A DNA stretch of 64,000 nucleotides from Lichenicoccus roseus (GCF_005844085.1 NZ_VCDI01000001.1:1054001-1118000); one strand, 5' to 3'; counted from the stretch's first letter, positions 8,562 through 18,122 are shown. Notes: generated by a model not told the origin, from the sequence alone. Made by a program: numbers and translations.

Positions 8562-9097
8562 GACGCAAGATGCTCCTTCAGGCGTGGCATCAGTTCGACA
8601 AAGTTGCAGGGCGAGTGGCGGCTGTCGAGCTGCCAGACCAGGATGTCGTCCCAGCCATCCTTCACCGCACCGGTGCTGCCCGGCAACGCGAACAGGTAGG
8701 TGCCGTTGGCAACGCCCGCGATGGCGCGCGACTGGATCGTCGACGTGCCGATCTTCTGGTACGACAGCATCCGGAACAGCTCGCCGAAGCCCTCGATCTG
8801 CTTCTCGACCACGCGTGCATACGCCTCCGGCGTCACGTCGCGGCCGGTGACCCCGGTGCCGCCGGTGCTGACCACCACATCGACCTGCGGGTCCGCGATC
8901 CATCCCGACAGCCGTTCGGCGATCCGCCCGGCATCGTCCGGCTCGATGGCGCGGTCGGCGAGCACATGCCCCGCCGCCTCGACGCGGCCGGCCAGGATGT
9001 CGCCGGAGGTGTCGTTGGCGACGGTGCGGGAGTCCGAGACGGTGAGCACCGCGATGCGGACCGGGATGAAGCGCTTGGAGAGATCTAGACGGGACAT
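8558..9097 (-). CDS. moaB: Molybdenum cofactor biosynthesis protein MoaB/Mog family
   Basis: A 179-residue MPT-binding protein. RIAVLTVSDSRT..NDTSGDIL and the nucleotide/MPT loop VVSTGGTGVTGRDVTPEA are family hallmarks, followed by the FGELFRMLSY and GT.L.ALPGSTGAVKDGWD segments. MoaB/Mog proteins adenylate molybdopterin before metal insertion. I start at ATG 9097 (MSRLDLSKRFIPVRIAVLT), 7 bases after the cysG stop. The 3' end overlaps cynS. Distinguishing MoaB from Mog by eye is not safe, but the length and N-terminus favour MoaB. Confidence 0.93.
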   Translation of the reverse strand: MSRLDLSKRFIPVRIAVLTVSDSRTVANDTSGDILAGRVEAAGHVLADRAIEPDDAGRIAERLSGWIADPQVDVVVSTGGTGVTGRDVTPEAYARVVEKQIEGFGELFRMLSYQKIGTSTIQSRAIAGVANGTYLFALPGSTGAVKDGWDDILVWQLDSRHSPCNFVELMPRLKEHLAS

Positions 9098-9104
9098 GGC
9101 TCGA

Positions 9105-10061
9105 TCAGACCAGCCCCGGTGCAGCCACGTCAATCTCGGGCGCGCCGATGCCCGGCACGATCGCATGATCGATCGCGGCGTCGCGCAGAGCCCGCACATC
9201 CGCGCCGGTCGGTGACAGCCGCACCAGCTTGGCGCCTTCGCGAGCCAGCCGCACCAGCAGCGCCGGGGCCTCGGCATCGTCCACCATCGCCCGCCCGGCA
9301 TCGCGGCGCGCGACCTCGAGCACCGCAGGACTTTCGTCCGCACGATGCACGATGACATCCGCCTCGCCGAGCAGCCGGAGCGCCCGCAGGGTCAGGAGAT
9401 CGGCAGGTCCCGGACCCGCATGCACCAGATGCACGAACCCGCGCTGCAGGGCGGCACCGTCCGCCGCCGCCGCGAGCGCCTGCCGGTACGCCGCCTCCGC
9501 CTCCGCCTCGCGACCCTCCAGCATCAGCTCCGCCACCGGGCCGGACAGCGCCGCTTCCAGCATGCGTCGCCGCTGCAGGACGTCCGGCAGCACCCGCCTG
9601 GTCTCGTCCTGCAGCCGGCCGGCCAGCGCCGCCAGCTTGCCGAAGGCCGGCGGGACCAGGGTCTCGATGCGCGCCCTGAGCAGCCGTGCCAGCACCGGAG
9701 CGGCGCCCCCCGAGGAGATCGCGATCGACAGCGGCGGCCGTTCCACCACCGCGGGCGTGATGAAGCTGCCGAGTTCCGGCTGGTCGACCACGTTGTGCGG
9801 GATGCCGCGCCGACGTGCCGACGCCGTCATCGCGCGGAGCTGGATCTGCGCCGGATGGTCGTATGCACGCGCATCCTCGTCGGCGGCGCCGATGGCGATC
9901 GCGCAGCCATCCAGCAGCGCCTCATCGAAAATGGTCGCGCGCACCAGCACCGCACCGCAGGCCAGTAGGGTCGCGGCCCGGCGCTCGGCCGCCTCGCCCT
10001 CGCCGAGCAGCAGCGCGCGGCGGCCGTCGAGATCGAGGAATACCGGCAGCCGGCTCTTCAT
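9105..10061 (-). CDS. cysG: Siroheme synthase with truncated methyltransferase domain
   Basis: A 318-residue protein. Residues 1-~210 form the complete precorrin-2 dehydrogenase/ferrochelatase module: an NAD loop LLGEGEAAERRAATLL, then NVVDQPELGSFITPAVVERPPLSIAISSGGAAPV and a dimerisation helix region. From about residue 220 it enters a uroporphyrinogen-III methyltransferase (SUMT)-like segment (VHLVHAGPGPADLLTLRALRLLGEADVI), but this ends after ~95 residues near a VPGIGAPE motif, far short of the ~240 needed for SAM binding and catalysis. Methylation must therefore come from another gene. The start overlaps the mutY stop (ATGA). Confidence 0.88.
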   Translation of the reverse strand: MKSRLPVFLDLDGRRALLLGEGEAAERRAATLLACGAVLVRATIFDEALLDGCAIAIGAADEDARAYDHPAQIQLRAMTASARRRGIPHNVVDQPELGSFITPAVVERPPLSIAISSGGAAPVLARLLRARIETLVPPAFGKLAALAGRLQDETRRVLPDVLQRRRMLEAALSGPVAELMLEGREAEAEAAYRQALAAAADGAALQRGFVHLVHAGPGPADLLTLRALRLLGEADVIVHRADESPAVLEVARRDAGRAMVDDAEAPALLVRLAREGAKLVRLSPTGADVRALRDAAIDHAIVPGIGAPEIDVAAPGLV

Positions 10062-11149
10062 CGTGGCAGCTCCAGGCACTTGCGCATCAGCGACGGCAAC
10101 GCCTCGGTGGCCATCGCGTCGGGCGCGCGCAGGAAGCCCACCTGCAGCAGGTCCTCCGCGACCTGCACCACCGATGCGGCGAAGACCTGCAGGGTGAGGG
10201 CGAAGTGGGTGAAAACATGCGTCACCGTGCCGACCGGCCGCCAGTCGGCCGCCATCGGCGCCGAGGCCCGCACCTCGTCGAGGGCAAACGGCGCATCCCG
10301 CCAGGCGGTGCCGGGGAACTCGGTCATGCCGCCGAGCAGGCCGCTTGGCGGACGCCGTCGCAGCAGCAGCCGGCCCTCGGCATCGGACAGCAGGAACACC
10401 GCGCCATGACGCTGCGGGCGCACGGCCTTCGCGGCCTTGACCGGCAGGTCGCCGGCGATCCCCGCGGCGCGCGCGGCGCAGCAGCGCATCCATGGGCAAA
10501 TCGCGCAGGCCGGGTTGCGCGGGGTGCAGATCGTGGCGCCGAGATCGAACAGCGCCTGCGCAAAATCGGACGGCCGCGCATACGCCTCCAGGTCGGCGTT
10601 CAGCGTCGCCGCTGCTGCGCCGATTACCCGGCGGGCCAGGGGTAGCGGGATGTCGATCGCGAACAGCCTCGCGGTCACCCTTTCGACATTGCCATCTACC
10701 GGCACCACCGGCCGTCCGAACGCGATGGCGGCAATGGCGGCGGAGGTATAGGCACCCACTCCCGGCAGGCGGCGCAGGCCTTCCACGTCGTCCGGAAAGT
10801 CGCCGAGCGCCGCCACCGCACGGGCGCAGGCATGCAGGTTGCGGGCGCGGGCGTAGTAACCGAGCCCAGCCCAGGCCGACATCACCGCCCCGTCCCCGGC
10901 GGCGGCCAGAGCCTGCACGGTCGGGAACAGCTCCAGGAAGCGGCGATAGTACGGCACCACCGCCGCCACCGTGGTCTGCTGCAGCATGATCTCGCTGAGC
11001 CAGACGTGGTATGGGTCGGCGGTCTGGCCGGGCCCGGCGCGCCAGGGCAGCACCCTGCGGTGCCGGTCATACCAGCGCAGCAAGGCGCCGGCAGGTGGCG
11101 TGGAGGTAACGGCGAGGGCGGCTGATGCTGGCGGCACGAGTGCATCCAT
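10058..11149 (-). CDS. mutY: A/G-specific adenine DNA glycosylase
   Basis: A 363-residue HhH-GPD glycosylase removing adenine opposite 8-oxoguanine. The catalytic glutamate is E53 in LSEIMLQQTT, and the HhH-GPD loop LPGVGAYTSAAI leads to the catalytic aspartate D152 in VDGNVERV. Four cysteines for the [4Fe-4S] cluster lie in CTPRNPACAICPWMRCC (C-x6-C-x2-C-x5-C). The C-terminal ~120 residues (HGAVFLLSDAEGRLLLRRRPP...) are the Nudix-like 8-oxoG recognition domain. First gene of the minus-strand operon; its ATG overlaps the ATG of the divergent DUF721 gene. Confidence 0.95.
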   Translation of the reverse strand: MDALVPPASAALAVTSTPPAGALLRWYDRHRRVLPWRAGPGQTADPYHVWLSEIMLQQTTVAAVVPYYRRFLELFPTVQALAAAGDGAVMSAWAGLGYYARARNLHACARAVAALGDFPDDVEGLRRLPGVGAYTSAAIAAIAFGRPVVPVDGNVERVTARLFAIDIPLPLARRVIGAAAATLNADLEAYARPSDFAQALFDLGATICTPRNPACAICPWMRCCAARAAGIAGDLPVKAAKAVRPQRHGAVFLLSDAEGRLLLRRRPPSGLLGGMTEFPGTAWRDAPFALDEVRASAPMAADWRPVGTVTHVFTHFALTLQVFAASVVQVAEDLLQVGFLRAPDAMATEALPSLMRKCLELPR

Positions 11150-11597
11150 GACGAAGGATCAACGCTTCGTATACGGGCCGCGCGCGCTTGGCGCCCTGCT
11201 GCCGGCGATCGTCAAGCCTGCCCTGCACAGCCGCAACGCCGCCTCGGCGCAGCTGGTCGCGGACTGGGACGCCATCGTCGGTCCGGCGCACGCCGCCACC
11301 ACCCGCCCGCGCCGGCTGTCCGCCGGCACCCTGACCCTGGCCTGCGCCGGCCCGGTGGCGCTCGAGCTGCAGCACGTCGCAGACCTGCTGATCGGGCGCA
11401 TCAACACCCACTACGGGCGGCAGCTGGTCAGCCGGCTGCGCTTCATCCAGGACGACACCGCGCTCGCCGACCGCACGCCGCCGCGCCCGCTTCCCGTCCC
11501 GGCTCAGGCGGTGGACATCCCGGACCTGCCGGACGGGCCGCTGCGTGATGCCTTGGCGTCGCTCGGCGGCCGCATCGCGCAACGTGGGCGGCGCTGA
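11148..11597 (+). CDS. DUF721 (DciA-type) protein
   Basis: A 149-residue DUF721 protein: GPRALGALLPAIVKPALHSRNAASAQLVADWDAIVG at the start, then TRPRRLSAGTLTLACAGPVALELQHVADLLIGRINTHYG, which is the KH-like core. DUF721 proteins include DciA, the ancestral loader of replicative helicase DnaB in bacteria lacking DnaC; that role is probable but not proven for this form. The ATG at 11148 lies inside the palindrome CATG that also contains the mutY start. It heads a plus-strand series with osmC, dsbA and smc. Confidence 0.8.
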   Translation: MTKDQRFVYGPRALGALLPAIVKPALHSRNAASAQLVADWDAIVGPAHAATTRPRRLSAGTLTLACAGPVALELQHVADLLIGRINTHYGRQLVSRLRFIQDDTALADRTPPRPLPVPAQAVDIPDLPDGPLRDALASLGGRIAQRGRR

Positions 11598-11650
11598 TAC
11601 AACATGCCCCGGAAACCGGAGCGGTCCGGACCATCCAGGGAGACGCGACC

Positions 11651-12076
11651 ATGAAGACCAACGGCTCGGCAGTCTGGCAAGGCGGCCTCAAGGACGGCAA
11701 GGGCGCCATCACCACCCATAGTGGCGCACTCAAGGAATATCCGTACGGCTTCGCGGCCCGCTTCGAGGGCAAGCCCGGCACCAACCCGGAGGAGCTGATC
11801 GGCGCCGCGCATGCCGGCTGCTTCACCATGGCGCTGTCGATGATCCTGGGCGGTGCCGGCCTGACCGCGGAGCACATGGAGACCAAGGCGGACGTCACCC
11901 TCGACCAGGTGCCGGACGGTTTCTCCATCACCAAGGTGCACCTGACACTCAAGGCGAAAGTCCCCGGCGCCACGCAGGAGAAGTTCGAGGAGCTGACCGC
12001 GATGGCCAAGGCCGGCTGCCCGGTCTCCAAGCTGCTGAAGGCGGAGATCACCCTGGACGCCACGCTGGAGAGCTAG
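11651..12076 (+). CDS. osmC: OsmC/Ohr family peroxiredoxin
   Basis: A 141-residue OsmC-type thiol peroxidase. The two redox cysteines lie in AAHAGCFTMALS (about residue 57) and KAGCPVSKLL (about residue 123), the Cys pair that reduces organic hydroperoxides. GTNPEELIGAAHAGC and the N-terminal VWQGGLKDGKG strand are family features. An AGGGAGACG Shine-Dalgarno-like stretch precedes ATG 11651. It is placed between DUF721 and dsbA; the thiol theme fits its neighbour. Confidence 0.9.
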   Translation: MKTNGSAVWQGGLKDGKGAITTHSGALKEYPYGFAARFEGKPGTNPEELIGAAHAGCFTMALSMILGGAGLTAEHMETKADVTLDQVPDGFSITKVHLTLKAKVPGATQEKFEELTAMAKAGCPVSKLLKAEITLDATLES

Positions 12077-12151
12077 CCGCGCGTTCCGGAGAGAGTTGCA
12101 ATGCGGCGAACGCTCTGGCGTACTGGAGCGATCAACGGAGTCGCCTCACGC

Positions 12152-12778
12152 ATGCCGACCGTTCGCCGCCGCTTGCTTCTGGGTGCAGCCCTCACGCTGG
12201 GAGCGGCGCCGGCCCTGCTGCTGCCGGACACGGCTCATGCACAACAGGCCGATCCGCGCATGGCGGAGCGCGCGCTCGGGAAGCCGGACGCGAAGCTCAC
12301 CGTGCAGGAATGGTTCTCGCTGACGTGCACGCATTGCGCCCGCTTCGCCGCCGAGACCTTCCCGGACGTCAAGGCCAAGCTGATCGATACCGGACGCATC
12401 CGCTACGTCTTCAAGGATTTCCCGCTCGACCAGGTGGCACTGACCGCGGCGATGGTGGCGCGTGCGCTGCCGACCGATCGCTACGAGCCGTTCGTGCTGG
12501 CGCTGCTGGCCAGCCAGGATCGCTGGGCGTTCGGCCAGAATGTCGACCCCCAGGCACAGTTGCAGCAGATGGCGGCGCTGGCCGGAATGCCGAAGGCCAC
12601 CTTCGACGCCACCATCGCCGACGACACCCTGCGCAAGGAGATCCTCGCCGAGCAGGATCGCGGCCAGACCCAGTACAAGGTGGACAGCACCCCGACCTTC
12701 GTCTTCGGCGCCACCAGCCATTCCGGCGAGATGGATTACGACACCTTCCTCAAGCAGGTGACTGCGGCCGGAGCCTGA
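12152..12778 (+). CDS. dsbA: DsbA-family thiol:disulfide interchange protein
   Basis: A 208-residue exported thioredoxin-fold protein. Signal peptide MPTVRRRLLLGAALTLGAAP...AHA with cleavage after THAHA-like residues; the twin-arginine region suggests possible Tat use. The active site is CTHC in EWFSLTCTHCARFAAETFP, and the cis-proline loop is STPTFVFG. The helical insertion between is of DsbA type. ATG 12152 is chosen over 12101 because the signal peptide begins there. It lies directly before smc, a common alphaproteobacterial arrangement. Confidence 0.9.
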   Translation: MPTVRRRLLLGAALTLGAAPALLLPDTAHAQQADPRMAERALGKPDAKLTVQEWFSLTCTHCARFAAETFPDVKAKLIDTGRIRYVFKDFPLDQVALTAAMVARALPTDRYEPFVLALLASQDRWAFGQNVDPQAQLQQMAALAGMPKATFDATIADDTLRKEILAEQDRGQTQYKVDSTPTFVFGATSHSGEMDYDTFLKQVTAAGA

Positions 12779-12821
12779 CCCCCGGGCGCCTCGACTTGAC
12801 CCCAGGCAGGACGACCCGCCG

Positions 12822-15800
12822 ATGAGCGTCCGCTTCGCACGCCTGCGCATCGCCGGCTTCAAGAGCTTCGCCGAGGCGGTCAGCGTCGACATCCTGCCCG
12901 GGCTTACCGGCATCGTCGGGCCGAACGGCTGCGGCAAGTCCAACGTCGTCGAAGCGCTGCGCTGGACGATGGGCGAGACCTCCGCCCGTTCGCTGCGCGG
13001 GGGCGAGATGGACGACCTGATCTTCGCCGGCACCGCCGCCCGGCCGGCGCGCAACCTGGCCGAGGTCACCCTCACCCTGGAGGAGGCCGCCGGCATCGCG
13101 CCGCCGCCGTTCGACGACCAGCCGGAGTTGCAGATCTCGCGCCGCATCGAGCGCGGCGCCGGGTCCGCCTACCGGGTCAACGGACGCGAGATGCGTGCCC
13201 GCGACGTGCAGACGCTGTTCGCCGACCTCGCCAGCGGCGCGCGGTCCTCGGCAATGGTCAGCCAGGGGCGGGTGTCGGCGCTGGTGAGTGCCCGGCCGGA
13301 GGAGCGCCGCTCGATCCTGGAGGAGGCCGCCGGCATCACCGGCCTGCATGCGAGGCGGCACGAGGCGGAACTGAAGCTGCGGGCGACCGAAAGCAATCTC
13401 GCGCGCGCCGACGATCTGCGCCTGCAGCTCGAGGCGAGGCTATCCGATCTCGACGCGCAGTCGCGGCAGGCGCGCCGCTATCGCGAGGTGGCCGCCGGCC
13501 TGCGCGAGGCGGAAGCGGGCCTGCTGTCGCTGCTGCATGCGCGCGCCCGGCTTGCCGTGCAGCAGGCGCACGAGGCGGGTGTCGCCACCGAGGCGGAGCT
13601 TGCCGCCGCCGAACAGCGCGCCGAGATCGCCACCCTTGCCGAACATGCCGCCGAGCTGGCGTTGCCGCGGCCGCGCGAGGCGGAGGCGATGGCACGCACC
13701 AGCCTGGAGCGGTGCCGGATTGCCGCCGAGACCCTGGAAGCCGAGGAGCAGCGCGCGGCACAGGCTGCGGTCGAGGCGCGGGCCAGGCTGTCGCGCGCCG
13801 AGGCCGAGGCGGCGGCGGCGGCCGCCCGGCTGGCCGATGCGGACCAGGCGCTGGCGGCGCTCGATGCCGAACGCGCCACCAACGCTGCCGGGCGGGCGGC
13901 GCTGCCCGAGCGCGAACAGGCGGCGACGCAAGCGCTGCAGGACGCACAGGCGGAGCAGGCCTCGGCTGGCACCGCGCATGCCGAGGCGCTTGCCGCCGAG
14001 AACGTGCTGCGCAACCGGATCCAGCAACTGGAGCGCGAGCAGCAGGCCGCCGCCTCGACGATGGAACGGCTGTCCGGCCTGGCCGCCGCGCTGCAGGCCG
14101 AGCATGACGAGGCCGAGGCCGGGTTGCCGCCGGACGCCGCGCTGGCGGCGCTGCAGGCGGAGTGCGGCCGCGCGGCGCAGGCGGTGGCGCAGGCGGATGC
14201 CGACGCCGAGCAGGCCGTCGCCTCGCGCGGCGAGGCCGGTCGCGCGGCCGATGTCGCCGGGCTGCAGGCGGCCGAGGCGGCGCGCGCGCATGTCGCCGCG
14301 ACCTCGCGGCAGGCGGACGCAGCGCAGCGGGCCACGCGACTCGCCGCCGAGCTTGCGACGCTGGCCGCCCAGGTTGCCGAGGCGGAGGCCGGACGCGACG
14401 GCGTTGCGGATGCGTCGGACGATGCCGGGGTGGCAGAGCAGGAGTTGCGGCTCGCCGAGGCGCGGCATGAACTCGCCGCCGCCGAGAGCGCCCGGGGGGA
14501 GGCGCAGGATGCCCATGCGCTGGCGCGTCGCCGTCTTGCCGAATCGGTGCACCGGCATGAGCAGGCCGCTTCTGCCGAGGCCGCCGCCGAGGCGATGCTC
14601 GGCCGGGCCCGATCCCAGCACACAAGGATCGCCGGCGACGTCGCAGCAGCCGAGGCTGCCCTGGTGGCGCCGTCGCGGCTGGACGAGGCGGCGGCGGCAC
14701 TGGCGGCGGCCCAGACGGCACTGGACTCTGCAGCCTCTGGGCTGGTCGAGGCCGAGCAGGAACGCGACCGGGCGGCCCATGAGCATGGCACGGCAGCCCA
14801 GGACCTCGCCGCCATCTCGGCCGACCAGGCGAGGCTGCAGGCGCAGCTCGACGGCCTGGGTCCGGTCGAGGATGGGCGCGGCGAAGACGCCGGCGGGCCC
14901 GCCTGGGCCACGCTCGCCGACACGCTGACGGTGCCCGACGGTCTCGAACGCGCGCTGGGCGCGCTGCTGGCGGACGGGCTGGATGGCGCCCTGGATCCGG
15001 ACGCGCCACGCCACTGGCGCACACTCGACGAGTGTCCATCCCCTGCCCTCCCCACCGGCGCCACCAGGCTGTCGGACCTGGTGGCGGCACCGCCGGCGCT
15101 GGCCCGTGCGCTGTCGCATGCCGGGCTGGTCGAGGAGACGGAAGGTGCCGCGCTGCAGGCCACCCTGGCACCGGGACAGAGCCTGGTCTCCCGGGCCGGC
15201 GCACTCTGGCGCTGGGACGGCTACAGCGACACTGGCGGCCTTGCCGCGGACAGCGCCGCCGGCCACGCCGTGCGCGCGCTCGAACAGCGCCGCCGCATGC
15301 GCGAGACGCTGCGGCTGCTCGAGAGCTGCTCCGAAGAAGCGATCGCTGTTCGCGTGCGGGCTGCAGGCCTGGCCCGGGACGCCGCCGGACAGGCCGAAAC
15401 CGCTGCCGCTGCGCGGCTTCGCCGCAACGAGGCGGAGCGCGCCCTGTCGGTGGCGCGTGATACCCACCAGGACCTGTCCGGCCGGGCCGGCGCTGGACGG
15501 GCGCGGCTGGACGCCCTGCTGCCGCAACGCGATCACGCCGCCGCCGCCAGGGACGAGGCCGACCGGGCGCTGGCGGAAGCCTGCTCGCAGCGCGCCGGAT
15601 TGCCGATCCTGGAGACGCTGGAGAGCGAGCTTCGGGAAGCGGCGCGGCGCGATGCCGAGGCGTCGGACCGGGAAGCTCGCGCCCGCGATGCCCGCGGCGA
15701 GGCCGAGCGGCGGCTGGAAACCGCGAGGCGCAACGTCGCCGCCCGGCTGGCGGCGCGGGCGGAGATCGAGAGCCGCCTCGGCGTCCTGCTGCCGCAGCTT

Positions 15801-17369
15801 GCGCGCATCGGCGAGGAGGAGCAGGCGGCGCGGGCCGAAATGGCCGCCGCCGATGGCGTCCTGGCCGCTGCAGCCGATCCGGCCACCAGCCGCATGGCGG
15901 CGGCCCGCCTGCGACAGGCGGCGGAAGCGGCCGAGGCGCAAGAGCAGCGCACCCGCGCGGCCCGGCGCGAGGCGGCCACCCGGCTCGACCGGCTGCAATC
16001 CGAGCGCGTCGCGCTATCGACACGGATGGTCGAGCAGCGCAGCCGGCTGCAGGCGCTGGCGCCACGGCTGGCCTCGGTGATGGCGGAGCGCCGGGAGGTG
16101 GCAGCGTCGCTGGCTGCCGTACAGGAGGCGCGGTCTGCGCTGCCGGACCTGGACGCGGCGGCCGCCGCCTCCCACCAGGCAGCCGGACGCCTGCAGGCGG
16201 CGCGCGAGGCCGAGGCGTTGCAACGAGATGCCCGCCTGCGCATCCAGGGCGATGCGGTGGCGCTGGAAGCGGAGGCGGCACGGCTTGCCGCTTCGCACGA
16301 GGACTGGTCCCGTCGGGCGGTCACGGCGCGTGAGGAGGAAGAAGCGGCGCGGATCCGGCTGGCGGCGGATCGCGAGGCGCATGACGCGCTCGCCGAGGCG
16401 CCGGCGCTGGCCGGGCAGCACCGCCGGCTGCAGGCTGCCGCCCTGGCGGACGCCACGCGCCAGCACCAGGCAGCCCGGCAGGCGCTCGATGGGTCCGAGC
16501 AGGCGCTGCTGGGAGCCCAGCACGAGCGGCGCCAAGCCGACACCGCGCTGATGCAGGCGCGCGAGGCTAGGCTGAGGCTGCAGGGCCAGTCCGAGCAGGC
16601 GCAGGCGATCCTGGCGCAGCTGCTGGCCGAGACCGGGACGCCGCCGCAGGATGTTCCGGACGATCTCAGCGACAATGCCGAGGCGGGCCTGCGCCGGCGC
16701 ATCGCCCGGATGATCCGTGAACGCGACGAGATGGGCCCGGTCAACCTGCGCGCCGACATCGAGAGCGGCGAGGCGCTCGCCCGCGCCGAGGCCATACGCG
16801 CCGAACGCGAGGAGCTGGACGCTGCGATCGCCCGGCTACGTGGCTCGATCGGTCATCTCAATCGCGAGGGCCGCGAGCGCCTGCTGGCGGTGTTCGAGCA
16901 GGTCGACCGGCATTTCCAGGCGCTGTTCGCCCGCATGTTCAACGGTGGCCGCGCACATCTGGGCATGGTCGGCAACGACGATCCGCTTCAGGCCGGGCTT
17001 GAGATCTATGCGCAGCCGCCGGGCAAGAAGCTCGCGACGCTCTCGCTGCTGTCGGGCGGCGAGCAGGCGCTGACCGCGCTGTCGCTGATCTTCGCCGTGT
17101 TCCGCTGCAATCCGGCACCGGTCTGCGTGCTCGACGAGGTCGACGCGCCGCTCGACGATGCCAATGTCGGCCGCTTCTGTGCGCTTCTCGGCGACATGGT
17201 GACGGAGACCGGCACGCGGTTCCTGGTGGTCACCCATCACCAGCTGACGATGGCGCACATGGACCGGCTCTACGGCGTCACCATGCAGGAACGCGGTGTA
17301 AGCCGGTTGCTGTCCGTCGACCTGGCCGCCGCCTCGGCGATGACCGAGCGGCAGCGCGAGACCGCCTGA
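12822..17369 (+). CDS. smc: Chromosome segregation ATPase SMC
   Basis: A 1,515-residue condensin subunit, longer than the usual ~1,150-1,190. Head motifs: Walker A GPNGCGKS at residues 33-40, ABC signature LSGGEQALTALSLIFAVF and Walker B VCVLDEVDAPLDDANVGRF near the C-terminus. Between them lie very long Ala/Glu/Arg-rich coiled coils and a hinge region around residues 680-800, including a WATLADTLTVPDGLERALGALL segment. The extra length is in the coils, consistent with high-GC Acetobacteraceae SMCs. It would work with ScpA/ScpB, not in this window. Confidence 0.96.
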   Translation: MSVRFARLRIAGFKSFAEAVSVDILPGLTGIVGPNGCGKSNVVEALRWTMGETSARSLRGGEMDDLIFAGTAARPARNLAEVTLTLEEAAGIAPPPFDDQPELQISRRIERGAGSAYRVNGREMRARDVQTLFADLASGARSSAMVSQGRVSALVSARPEERRSILEEAAGITGLHARRHEAELKLRATESNLARADDLRLQLEARLSDLDAQSRQARRYREVAAGLREAEAGLLSLLHARARLAVQQAHEAGVATEAELAAAEQRAEIATLAEHAAELALPRPREAEAMARTSLERCRIAAETLEAEEQRAAQAAVEARARLSRAEAEAAAAAARLADADQALAALDAERATNAAGRAALPEREQAATQALQDAQAEQASAGTAHAEALAAENVLRNRIQQLEREQQAAASTMERLSGLAAALQAEHDEAEAGLPPDAALAALQAECGRAAQAVAQADADAEQAVASRGEAGRAADVAGLQAAEAARAHVAATSRQADAAQRATRLAAELATLAAQVAEAEAGRDGVADASDDAGVAEQELRLAEARHELAAAESARGEAQDAHALARRRLAESVHRHEQAASAEAAAEAMLGRARSQHTRIAGDVAAAEAALVAPSRLDEAAAALAAAQTALDSAASGLVEAEQERDRAAHEHGTAAQDLAAISADQARLQAQLDGLGPVEDGRGEDAGGPAWATLADTLTVPDGLERALGALLADGLDGALDPDAPRHWRTLDECPSPALPTGATRLSDLVAAPPALARALSHAGLVEETEGAALQATLAPGQSLVSRAGALWRWDGYSDTGGLAADSAAGHAVRALEQRRRMRETLRLLESCSEEAIAVRVRAAGLARDAAGQAETAAAARLRRNEAERALSVARDTHQDLSGRAGAGRARLDALLPQRDHAAAARDEADRALAEACSQRAGLPILETLESELREAARRDAEASDREARARDARGEAERRLETARRNVAARLAARAEIESRLGVLLPQLARIGEEEQAARAEMAAADGVLAAAADPATSRMAAARLRQAAEAAEAQEQRTRAARREAATRLDRLQSERVALSTRMVEQRSRLQALAPRLASVMAERREVAASLAAVQEARSALPDLDAAAAASHQAAGRLQAAREAEALQRDARLRIQGDAVALEAEAARLAASHEDWSRRAVTAREEEEAARIRLAADREAHDALAEAPALAGQHRRLQAAALADATRQHQAARQALDGSEQALLGAQHERRQADTALMQAREARLRLQGQSEQAQAILAQLLAETGTPPQDVPDDLSDNAEAGLRRRIARMIRERDEMGPVNLRADIESGEALARAEAIRAEREELDAAIARLRGSIGHLNREGRERLLAVFEQVDRHFQALFARMFNGGRAHLGMVGNDDPLQAGLEIYAQPPGKKLATLSLLSGGEQALTALSLIFAVFRCNPAPVCVLDEVDAPLDDANVGRFCALLGDMVTETGTRFLVVTHHQLTMAHMDRLYGVTMQERGVSRLLSVDLAAASAMTERQRETA

Positions 17370-17473
17370 GGTCGAGGGACTGGCCGCGCCCATTGTCTGC
17401 ACGATCGGTTGCATCCAGGTCGGCCTCTCAGCCGTAACCCTTGGGTTTGCGTGCAGACGGTCGTGGGATCGCG

Positions 17474-17716
17474 ATGTCGAAGAGACGGTTCAGGCCGGCA
17501 AACCCGGTGGAGTGGGCGTTCTACGGTCTGCACGACGGCCGCCCGCGCTACCTCTACGAGCGGGACCAGCTGGTCCGTTATCATTTCCGGCAGCATGGCG
17601 GCATCTTCGCCGATGGGCCTGGTGGCGAGGTGGTCGCGCTGCACTCCGGACCTTTCGACGAGCGGCATGAGGCGGCCGACCTGATCGCGAGGCTCGCGGG
17701 CTTTCTCAAATGGTAG
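17474..17716 (+). CDS. Small hypothetical protein
   Basis: An 80-residue protein beginning MSKRRFRPANPVEWAFYGLHDG. It is basic and aromatic at the N-terminus and contains LYERDQLVRYHFRQHGGIFADGPGG and a helical ADLIARLAGFLKW end. No known domain is recognised. The start at ATG 17474 was chosen from the coherent composition; there is no strong Shine-Dalgarno. It lies 104 bases after smc and is followed by another small unknown gene. Could be specific to this lineage. Confidence 0.55.
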   Translation: MSKRRFRPANPVEWAFYGLHDGRPRYLYERDQLVRYHFRQHGGIFADGPGGEVVALHSGPFDERHEAADLIARLAGFLKW

Positions 17717-17809
17717 CGGCGGGCAGGGCAACACAATCTTAATGATCGCCGTCGCAGGCACGTGCTTCACTACCCGGTGATGCAACGAATGCCGACGGAG
17801 GGTTTCCGC

Positions 17810-18115
17810 ATGCTGCTCTACACGGTCTGCGCGCACGATCGATCCATACTGGTGATGAACGTGACCCCGCAGAGCCCGCATCACCAACTCGACGAAGCGC
17901 TCAACAGCTGGCTCGGTGCCGACCTTTCCACCCTGGAGCATGACGGCCAGCCGGTCTGGAACGGCGATCCGGACGCCCTGCACGCTCGCGCCGCGACCGT
18001 CGACGAGGCGGCAACCTGGCGCCGGCGCCAGGAGATGCCGGAGGATGCGGCTGCTCCGGTACCGGTCTATCTCGTGGCGGCCTCCCGGCTGGCAGTGGCT
18101 GCTTCACCTCGCTGA
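17810..18115 (+). CDS. Hypothetical protein
   Basis: A 101-residue protein. ATG 17810 is chosen because GGAGGG (17797-17802) sits 7 bases ahead of it, the best ribosome binding site in the neighbourhood. The sequence starts MLLYTVCAHDRSILVMNVTP and has an acidic helix DEALNSWLGADLSTLEHDG and an ATWRRRQEMPEDA stretch. No domain was recognised. The 3' end faces ada with 7 bases between the stops. Confidence 0.55.
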   Translation: MLLYTVCAHDRSILVMNVTPQSPHHQLDEALNSWLGADLSTLEHDGQPVWNGDPDALHARAATVDEAATWRRRQEMPEDAAAPVPVYLVAASRLAVAASPR

Positions 18116-18122
18116 GCAAGTC

